Source: an uncultured Eubacteriales bacterium
GTDB lineage: Bacteria; Bacillota; Clostridia; Oscillospirales; CAG-382
Direction of reading: 5' to 3'
Length of the DNA: 7,040 nt
Assembly (NCBI GenBank): GCA_900550505.1
Contig: URSI01000057.1
Span: forward strand, 1-7,040
Position 1 is the first letter of the stretch. Each line of letters opens with the position of its first letter. Positions 1-4,962 of the stretch are shown here, piece after piece. Made by a program: the position numbers and the translations under genes. The notes beneath the pieces are model-generated. The model was not told the origin of the DNA. It ran no database searches and was given only the letters and a program-made list of their open reading frames with translations.

Positions 1-1057
1 GTTTTGGTGTGACAAATATCATGTTGACGGTCTGCGCACGGACGCTGTCGCGTCCATGCTGTACCTCGACTATGACAGAGCTCCCGGGGAATGGTTTCCT
101 AATCCGGACGGTTCAAATACAAATATACAGGCTGTCAGCTTTCTTAAAAAGCTGAACGGCACTTTGTCGGTGCTTTATCCCGACGTGATGCTGATAGCGG
201 AGGAATCGACTGATTTCCCGGGCGTAACGACGCCGACTGCTTCAGGCGGACTTGGCTTTCATATGAAGTGGAATATGGGATGGATGAATGATACGCTTGA
301 GTATATGGAGACTGACGGATATTTTCGCAGTAAGATACATAACAAGCTTACGTTTTCTCTTGTTTACGCTTTCGGCGAACGATATGTTCTTCCCATATCG
401 CACGATGAGGTGGTTCACGGCAAAAAATCACTGCTGGACAAAATGTTCGGCAGCTATGACGAAAAATTCGATTCGCTCCGCGCATATCTGACGTACATGA
501 TGACTCACCCCGGGAAAAAGCTTCTCTTTATGGGCTGCGAGATAGGGCAGTTTGCGGAGTGGGATGAAAAAAAGAGCGTGGAGTGGTTTTTGACCGGCTA
601 TGAGAAGCACGGCAAGCTGCAGCAGTATGTGAAGAAGCTGAACTCACTGTATCTGAACGAGGCGGCGCTGTGGGAACGCGACGGCAGCTGGAACGGTTTC
701 GAGTGGCTGGAGGTAGATAACTCAAACGACAGCATCGTCATATACCGACGAACGGCGTGTGACGGCAGTTTCGTCGTGGTGGCGATAAACTTTACAAAGG
801 TCGAAAGGCCGAATTACTGGATGCGTGTGCCGCAGCCCGGTGTGTATGAAGAGATACTTAACAGCGACGCCGCGGAATACGGCGGCAGCGACGTTGTCAA
901 TAAGCGCCGCCGCAGGTCGAGATCTGCGGGCGGAAGACATTATGTGGTGATGGATATGATGCCGCTCGGCGCCTCTCTTTGGCGCCGTACGGGAGATATA
1001 CCCGCAAAGCGTGCGCGCGGTCGCGCAACGGAAAATAAGGAGGTCGTCTCGGGATGA
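1..1057 (+). CDS. glgB: 1,4-alpha-glucan branching enzyme, C-terminal part (5'-truncated by window)
   Basis: The reading frame is open from base 2 (FWCDKYHVDGLRTDAV), so the gene enters from upstream; 351 residues are visible. The enzyme cuts alpha-1,4 glucan chains and rejoins them as alpha-1,6 branches in glycogen (GH13, cytoplasmic). All three GH13 catalytic acids are present: the nucleophile Asp in DGLRTDAV (codon 41-43), the acid/base Glu in IAEES (codon 200-202) and the stabilising Asp in ISHDEVVHG (codon 404-406). The all-beta C-terminal domain follows (about residues 240-325), ending at PLGASLWRR. The N-terminal CBM48 and the first half of the barrel lie outside the window; family members are usually about 630-750 aa. 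Oddities are a basic run (KRRRRSR, codons 902-922) where the family has a variable linker, and a 22-residue tail after the last beta strand (989-1054). The TGA stop overlaps the glgC ATG as ATGA, suggesting translational coupling. Identity is near certain. Confidence 0.97.
   Translation, partial: FWCDKYHVDGLRTDAVASMLYLDYDRAPGEWFPNPDGSNTNIQAVSFLKKLNGTLSVLYPDVMLIAEESTDFPGVTTPTASGGLGFHMKWNMGWMNDTLEYMETDGYFRSKIHNKLTFSLVYAFGERYVLPISHDEVVHGKKSLLDKMFGSYDEKFDSLRAYLTYMMTHPGKKLLFMGCEIGQFAEWDEKKSVEWFLTGYEKHGKLQQYVKKLNSLYLNEAALWERDGSWNGFEWLEVDNSNDSIVIYRRTACDGSFVVVAINFTKVERPNYWMRVPQPGVYEEILNSDAAEYGGSDVVNKRRRRSRSAGGRHYVVMDMMPLGASLWRRTGDIPAKRARGRATENKEVVSG
967..987 (+). other. Perfect inverted repeat / RNA hairpin in glgB 3' end
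   Basis: CGGCGCC (967-973) and GGCGCCG (981-987) form a 7-bp all-GC stem around a 7-nt loop. It lies in the last codons of the conserved GlgB domain. No T-run follows, so it is not an intrinsic terminator. The inverted repeat is seen directly; any role in mRNA processing or coupling to glgC is inference, and a GC-rich coding sequence can produce such stems by chance. Confidence 0.4.
1012..1027 (+). other. Short GC hairpin just upstream of the glgC ribosome binding site
   Basis: TGCGCG (1012-1017) pairs with CGCGCA (1022-1027) around the tetraloop CGGT. The stem ends 9 nt before the glgC Shine-Dalgarno and sits in the non-conserved GlgB tail. It may leave the downstream ribosome binding site unpaired, or simply reflect the Arg/Ala codons (CGC, GCG) of the tail. 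No regulatory ligand or leader peptide is suggested. Confidence 0.35.
1037..1043 (+). promoter_or_regulatory. Ribosome binding site of glgC
   Basis: AAGGAGG, a near-perfect Shine-Dalgarno, lies 10 nt before the ATG at 1054. It sits inside the last codons of glgB, so terminating glgB ribosomes would pass directly over it. It fixes the glgC start at the ATGA overlap. Confidence 0.9.
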
Positions 1058-2244
1058 GAAGAAAAGAGTGTGTCGCAATGCTGCTCGCAGGCGGACAGGG
1101 CAGCAGACTTCATCTGCTTACCGAACATATGGCCAAACCGGCGGTACCCTTCGGCGGTAAGTACAGGATAATCGATTTCCCGCTTTCAAACTGTGTCAAT
1201 TCCGGTATAGATACGGTGGGAGTGCTCACACAGTATCAGCCGCTGGTGCTCAGCGAATACATAGGCAACGGGCAGCCGTGGGATCTTGACCGGAACTTCG
1301 GCGGCGTGATGGTGCTGCCGCCGTATCAGGCACAGCACGGTTCGGACTGGTATCGCGGCACGGCGAATGCGATATATCAGAATCTCAATTTTATCGATCA
1401 GTTCGATCCGGAATACGTTCTTGTTCTCTCGGGCGATCATATATACAAGATGGATTATACCGAGATGCTGGATTTTCATAAACGCAATAATGCGGACTGC
1501 ACCATTGCCGTTATCGATGTGCCGATAGAGGAGGCGTCACGGTTCGGCATAGTCATAACAAATGACGATATGTCTATCGTGGATTTTGAAGAAAAGCCCG
1601 CACAGCCCAAGTCGACCAAGGCATCGATGGGCGTGTATATATTCAATCGCAGAAAGCTTGAGAAGTATCTCAGGGAAGACGAGCTCGACCGCAATTCACA
1701 TAACGATTTCGGCAAGGACGTGATCCCTGCCATGCATCGCTCCGGCGAGCGGATGTTTGCGTTTACATTTGAAGGATACTGGAAGGATGTCGGCACGCTT
1801 GAGTCACTGTGGGAAGCAAACATGGATCTTCTCGGTGAGACCCCTGTGTTCGATCTTGACGGTAAGGGCGGCAAGATATACCTCAAGAATGCCGCAGATC
1901 CGCCGCACTATGCGGGAGCCGACGCCGTGATCGAGAACTCGATCATAACCGAGGGGTGCGAGATATACGGTACAGTGATCAATTCAGTGCTGTCCGGCGG
2001 CGTAATAGTATCGCCGCAGGCGGTCATCCGCGACAGTGTGATAATGAACGGATGCACGATAGGTGCGGGGGCAAAAGTGACATATACCATCATGGACAGC
2101 AATACGCAGGTAATGCCCAACGCTACCATCGGAGCCGAGCGCTCCGTGCATCCCGGCGTTACGCTTGTGTCCGGTGCAATAACTGTGCCGGAAGGTGCGG
2201 TCATCCCGGCCGGCGCAAAAGCCGGAGCGGGGTATTTTGACTGA
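1054..2244 (+). CDS. glgC: Glucose-1-phosphate adenylyltransferase (ADP-glucose pyrophosphorylase), catalytic subunit
   Basis: This enzyme makes ADP-glucose and pyrophosphate from ATP and glucose-1-phosphate, the committed step of bacterial glycogen synthesis. The 396-aa length is normal. The N-terminal nucleotidyltransferase domain (about residues 5-260) has LLAGGQGSRL at 10-19, AKPAVPFGGKYRIIDF at 27-42, WYRGTA at 99-104, the catalytic Asp128 in SGDHIYKMD, the sugar-phosphate Lys181 in EEKP, and the second metal-binding Asp245 in GYWKDVGT. The C-terminal part (about 290-390) is a left-handed beta-helix of hexapeptide-like repeats, used for oligomerisation and allostery in this family. The start is supported by the AAGGAGG site and by the family-typical N-terminus MRRKECVAMLLAGG. 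It overlaps glgB by 4 nt and is followed 32 nt later by glgD, its presumed partner subunit. No catalytic residue is missing. Effector specificity cannot be read from the sequence; Bacillus/Geobacillus-type enzymes are generally weakly regulated by effectors. Confidence 0.98.
   Translation: MRRKECVAMLLAGGQGSRLHLLTEHMAKPAVPFGGKYRIIDFPLSNCVNSGIDTVGVLTQYQPLVLSEYIGNGQPWDLDRNFGGVMVLPPYQAQHGSDWYRGTANAIYQNLNFIDQFDPEYVLVLSGDHIYKMDYTEMLDFHKRNNADCTIAVIDVPIEEASRFGIVITNDDMSIVDFEEKPAQPKSTKASMGVYIFNRRKLEKYLREDELDRNSHNDFGKDVIPAMHRSGERMFAFTFEGYWKDVGTLESLWEANMDLLGETPVFDLDGKGGKIYLKNAADPPHYAGADAVIENSIITEGCEIYGTVINSVLSGGVIVSPQAVIRDSVIMNGCTIGAGAKVTYTIMDSNTQVMPNATIGAERSVHPGVTLVSGAITVPEGAVIPAGAKAGAGYFD
2203..2233 (+). 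terminator. Candidate weak attenuator hairpin at the glgC 3' end
   Basis: An outer stem pairs 2203-2208 with 2228-2233 (A-U, U-G, three C-G, G-C). A 1x2 internal loop leads to an inner stem pairing CCGGC (2210-2214) with GCCGG (2221-2225) around a GCAAAA loop. TTTT at 2235-2238 begins two bases after the stem, and a second TTTT lies at 2245-2248. The T-tract is interrupted by GACTGA, so full termination is unlikely; partial attenuation lowering glgD-glgA-glgP relative to glgB-glgC is possible. The region also encodes the Gly/Ala-rich end of GlgC, which makes GC hairpins likely by chance. Confidence 0.25.
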
Positions 2245-2260
2245 TTTTCAGGCTAAAGTG

Positions 2261-2267
2261 AAGGAGG
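2261..2267 (+). promoter_or_regulatory. Ribosome binding site of glgD
   Basis: AAGGAGG lies 9 nt before the ATG at 2277, in the 32-nt glgC-glgD gap. It matches the glgC site exactly, suggesting comparable initiation strength for the two pyrophosphorylase subunits. Confidence 0.9.
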
Positions 2268-2276
2268 TTCGCCGAA

Positions 2277-3407
2277 ATGTCCGCAGCAGGTATAATATTT
2301 TCAAACATACATGATCACGGTATACCCGAGCTGACCAAAATGCGTACCATGGGTTCGGTGCCTTTCGGTTGTCGTTACAGGCTCATCGATTTTTCTCTTT
2401 CAAATATGGTGAATGCCGGCATATCCACCATAGGGATAATAACTCACTATAACTATCAGTCGCTCATGGATCACCTCGGCACAGGCAAGGATTGGGATCT
2501 TGCCCGCCGTTCCGGCGGTATAAAAATATTGCCGCCGTTTATAAATGCATATTCGGACAAGGAAGAGAAGCTTTATACTCACAGACTTGAGGCGATACGC
2601 GGAATATTCACGTTCATCAAGGATCTGACCGACGAATATGTTGTTTTTTGCGACTGCGACGCGATATGTAACATGGATCTGCGTGAAATACTGGCAAAGC
2701 ATATCGACAGCGGCGCTGAGATGACGATGGTGATAAAGAACATATTTGTCACCGGCAGCGAGGACAGTGACGTTACCATTGTCAACAGCGACCGCAGCGG
2801 AAAAATGACCGGCATACGTATAGCGGGCGATGCGGATAACGGATTTTTCGATGTTTCGCTGAATGTGTGCGTGTTCACAAGGCAATACCTCATCAGCCTG
2901 ATTTTCGATTCGATAGCGCGTCAGTACAAGAGCTTTAGGAACGAATTGATACCGCGTCGGCTTCAAAGCGATCGTATACTTGTGACGCGTTATGACGGTT
3001 ATTATGCGGCTATAGGTTCTTTGAGCGACTATTATAAATGCAGCATGGATCTGCTGAACGCAGAGGTAAGAAATTCGCTGTTCAACGTTGAGCAGCGTCC
3101 GATACTGACGAAGGTAAGAAATTCACCTCCGGCGTACTACGCGCCGGGTTCACGGGTCAGCTCGTCGCTTGTCGCGGACGGGTGCAAGATAGAGGGCACG
3201 GTCGAAAACTCCATCCTGTTCAGAGGAGTAAGGGTCGACAAGGGAGCGGTCGTCAAGAACAGCATACTCATGCAGGACGCTATTTGCGGCGAGGGAAGTT
3301 TTGTAAACTGCCTTATAGCTGATAAAAATGTGGTGATACGCGACGGGAGAATGCTGTCAGGGCATGAAACACGGCCGTTCTTCATCGAGAAAAACGCGAT
3401 GGTCTGA
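2277..3407 (+). CDS. glgD: ADP-glucose pyrophosphorylase-like regulatory subunit GlgD
   Basis: This 376-aa paralogue of the adjacent glgC has the same nucleotidyltransferase plus beta-helix layout but a decayed active site. The nucleotide-binding GGxGxRL motif is replaced by FSNIHDHGIPELT (residues 8-20). WYRGTA becomes LYTHRL (99-104), EKP is absent, and the metal-binding Asp245 of GlgC is Ala245 in GYYAAIGS. The aligned catalytic Asp128 is kept in DCDAICNMD, without its His and Lys neighbours. The signature PFGCRYRLIDFSLSNMVNAG (29-48) and DHLGTGKDWDLARRSGGIK (65-83) are typical of Firmicutes GlgD. In Geobacillus/Bacillus-type systems GlgD forms a complex with GlgC and raises its activity, with little or no activity of its own; the same role is inferred here from adjacency and sequence. 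Hexapeptide-like repeats run from about residue 295 to 360. The start is supported by AAGGAGG 9 nt upstream and by family alignment. Confidence 0.96.
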   Translation: MSAAGIIFSNIHDHGIPELTKMRTMGSVPFGCRYRLIDFSLSNMVNAGISTIGIITHYNYQSLMDHLGTGKDWDLARRSGGIKILPPFINAYSDKEEKLYTHRLEAIRGIFTFIKDLTDEYVVFCDCDAICNMDLREILAKHIDSGAEMTMVIKNIFVTGSEDSDVTIVNSDRSGKMTGIRIAGDADNGFFDVSLNVCVFTRQYLISLIFDSIARQYKSFRNELIPRRLQSDRILVTRYDGYYAAIGSLSDYYKCSMDLLNAEVRNSLFNVEQRPILTKVRNSPPAYYAPGSRVSSSLVADGCKIEGTVENSILFRGVRVDKGAVVKNSILMQDAICGEGSFVNCLIADKNVVIRDGRMLSGHETRPFFIEKNAMV

Positions 3408-3415
3408 TTCCTTCA

Positions 3416-3440
3416 CGCGAATCGGCACAGCCGGTCCGCG
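3416..3440 (+). other. Hairpin in the glgD-glgA intergenic gap
   Basis: CGCG (3416-3419) pairs with CGCG (3437-3440), an A-C mismatch follows, then ATCGGC (3421-3426) pairs with GCCGGT (3430-3435, one G-U) around an ACA loop. This gives about 10 pairs in a 77-nt gap, the longest in the window. No T-run follows, so it is not a Rho-independent terminator. It could be an mRNA stability or processing element separating glgCD from glgAP; that function is inference. Confidence 0.4.
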
Positions 3441-3466
3441 CACGCAAGCTTGTGAATGCATATACT

Positions 3467-3473
3467 GAGGGGG
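3467..3473 (+). promoter_or_regulatory. Ribosome binding site of glgA (decides the start)
   Basis: GAGGGGG lies 11 nt before the ATG at 3485. The alternative in-frame GTG at 3452 has no purine-rich site ahead of it and would add 11 residues absent from the family. A second purine run, AAGAGG at 3479-3484, touches the ATG and is too close to act as the main site. The site is weaker than those of glgC and glgD. Confidence 0.75.
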
Positions 3474-3484
3474 AAGAAAAGAGG

Positions 3485-4909
3485 ATGAAACCGCTGAAAA
3501 TACTTTGTGCTGCCAGCGAGGCGCTTCCGTTTGCCTCTTCCGGCGGGCTGGGTGATGTTATCGGATCACTTCCGAAAGCACTCATGGGTCGCTACGGCGA
3601 CGAACTCGATATACGCGTCGTATTGCCTCTCTACAAGTCGGTGCCGCAGAGCTTTCGCGACGAGATGACAAGGGTAGCGGTGATAACCGTGCCGCTCGCC
3701 TGGCGACGTCAGTATTGCGGGATATATTCTCTGGTGCGCGACGGTGTGACGTATTACTTTATAGATAATGAGTATTACTTTGCCCGGCAGTCGCTTTACG
3801 GCAGCTTTGACGACGGCGAAAGATATGCGTTTTTCAGCAAGGCAGTGCTTGAGATACTGCCGCATATAGACTTCTGGCCGGACGTGCTTCACGCACATGA
3901 CTGGCAGAGCGCGCTGAGCGTCATCTATCTACGCCGTAAATACTGTGCGGATCCGGCGTATAATGCGATACGCGCCGTGTTTACGATCCATAATATCGAA
4001 TATCAGGGAGTGTACGGCTTTGATATACTCGGTGACATATTTGATCTTACCGAGTTTGACCGTGAGATAGTAGAGTACGGCGGTGCGGTCAATCTTATGA
4101 AGGGCGCGATAATCTGCGCTGATATCGTCACTACCGTGTCGCCCCGTTATGCACAGGAGATACTCACGAGCGAGTATGCCCACGGACTTCATTATGTGCT
4201 CGGCGTATACGCCTCGAAGCTGAGGGGAATAATAAACGGGATCGATACTGAGTATTACGATCCGCATACCGACCCTGCGATAAGAAAAAACTATACCTGG
4301 CGTTCGATAGGCAGAAAGCAGGAGAATAAAAAATATCTGCTGCGAGAGCTGAATTTGCCGGAAAGCGACGCGCCCCTCATAGCCGTGATATCGCGGCTGA
4401 CGACGCATAAGGGACTTGACCTGCTGACGTGGGCGGCCGACAGGCTTCTGGAAAGAGATGTAAAGCTCGTCGTGCTCGGTACGGGCGACTATCATTTCGA
4501 GCGGTACTTTGAACGTCTGGCGCAGCGGTACCCGTATAAGGTCTCGACTACACTGAGATATGATAAAGAGCTTTCGAAACGCATATACGCTTCGGCGGAT
4601 ATGTTTCTGATGCCCTCAAAGAGCGAGCCCTGCGGGCTTTCACAGATGATAGCGTCACGTTACGGCGCGGTGCCGATCGTCCGTCAGGCGGGCGGTCTGT
4701 ATGATACCATCCATGAGGATGACAACGGATTCACCTTTTATGCTTATAACGGCGGCGAAATGCTTTACGCCGTGCAGCGCGCGCTCGAGTGTTATGAAGA
4801 CAAGGAGCGCTGGAAGGAGCTCGTGGTGCGGGTGATGAAGAAGGACTTCTCGTGGAATGTCAGTGCCGCAGAGTACCGCAAATTGTATATGGAACTGACG
4901 AACGCCTGA
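3485..4909 (+). CDS. glgA: Glycogen synthase (ADP-glucose:alpha-1,4-glucan glucosyltransferase, GT5)
   Basis: GlgA transfers glucose from ADP-glucose to the non-reducing ends of alpha-1,4 chains, retaining the anomer (GT-B fold). From ATG 3485 the protein is 474 aa, very near the 477 aa of E. coli GlgA. An open frame continues upstream to a GTG at 3452, but ATG 3485 gives the family-typical start MKPLKILCAASEALPF. Motifs in order: SGGLGDVIGSLPKAL (19-33), HAHDWQ (136-141), HNIEYQG (169-175), NGID (251-254), SRLTTHKG with Arg304 and Lys309 (E. coli R300/K305), and SEPCGLSQ with Glu381 (E. coli E377), then the GGLYDT loop. The C-terminus FSWNVSAAEYRKLY is also typical. Oddity: the KxGGL motif that contacts ADP-glucose has Ser18 instead of Lys (codon 3536-3538), though all other key residues are present. 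The gene follows glgD after 77 nt and precedes glgP by 53 nt. Function as glycogen synthase is very likely; altered ADP-glucose affinity is possible. Confidence 0.97.
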   Translation: MKPLKILCAASEALPFASSGGLGDVIGSLPKALMGRYGDELDIRVVLPLYKSVPQSFRDEMTRVAVITVPLAWRRQYCGIYSLVRDGVTYYFIDNEYYFARQSLYGSFDDGERYAFFSKAVLEILPHIDFWPDVLHAHDWQSALSVIYLRRKYCADPAYNAIRAVFTIHNIEYQGVYGFDILGDIFDLTEFDREIVEYGGAVNLMKGAIICADIVTTVSPRYAQEILTSEYAHGLHYVLGVYASKLRGIINGIDTEYYDPHTDPAIRKNYTWRSIGRKQENKKYLLRELNLPESDAPLIAVISRLTTHKGLDLLTWAADRLLERDVKLVVLGTGDYHFERYFERLAQRYPYKVSTTLRYDKELSKRIYASADMFLMPSKSEPCGLSQMIASRYGAVPIVRQAGGLYDTIHEDDNGFTFYAYNGGEMLYAVQRALECYEDKERWKELVVRVMKKDFSWNVSAAEYRKLYMELTNA

Positions 4910-4950
4910 CACCCGGATGCTACCGTGGACCCGCAACAAATACCAACGAT

Positions 4951-4955
4951 AAGGA
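4951..4955 (+). promoter_or_regulatory. Ribosome binding site of glgP
   Basis: AAGGA lies 7 nt before the ATG at 4963, in the 53-nt glgA-glgP gap. It is shorter than the AAGGAGG of glgC and glgD but well spaced. It favours ATG 4963 over the in-frame ATG at 5044. Confidence 0.8.
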
Positions 4956-4962
4956 AACATTG

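Noticed and set aside
1102..1118. Inverted repeat AGCAGA-CTTCA-TCTGCT early in glgC
   Set aside because: It is a 6-bp stem of mixed AT/GC within codons for the conserved GSRL loop, with no nearby regulatory context. It is expected by chance in a 7-kb window.
2237..2265. TTGACT at the glgC stop as a possible promoter for glgD
   Set aside because: No -10-like hexamer occurs at the right distance; the bases there are the glgD Shine-Dalgarno.
2400..2966. 188-codon - strand frame opposite glgD, and a similar one at 3929-4495 opposite glgA
   Set aside because: Both are antisense to conserved coding sequence, have no recognisable domains, and have no plausible transcription context.
3064..3124. 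Exact 13-nt direct repeat AGGTAAGAAATTC at 3064-3076 and 3112-3124, 48 bp apart
   Set aside because: Both copies are in frame and encode the same VRNS residues in GlgD, in a region where the family carries similar residues at both places. There are only two copies and no further periodicity, so this is most likely a coding coincidence.
3452..3484. GTG at 3452 as glgA start, giving a 485-aa protein
   Set aside because: There is no Shine-Dalgarno ahead of it and the extra 11 residues do not match the family. ATG 3485 has GAGGGGG upstream and gives the canonical N-terminus.
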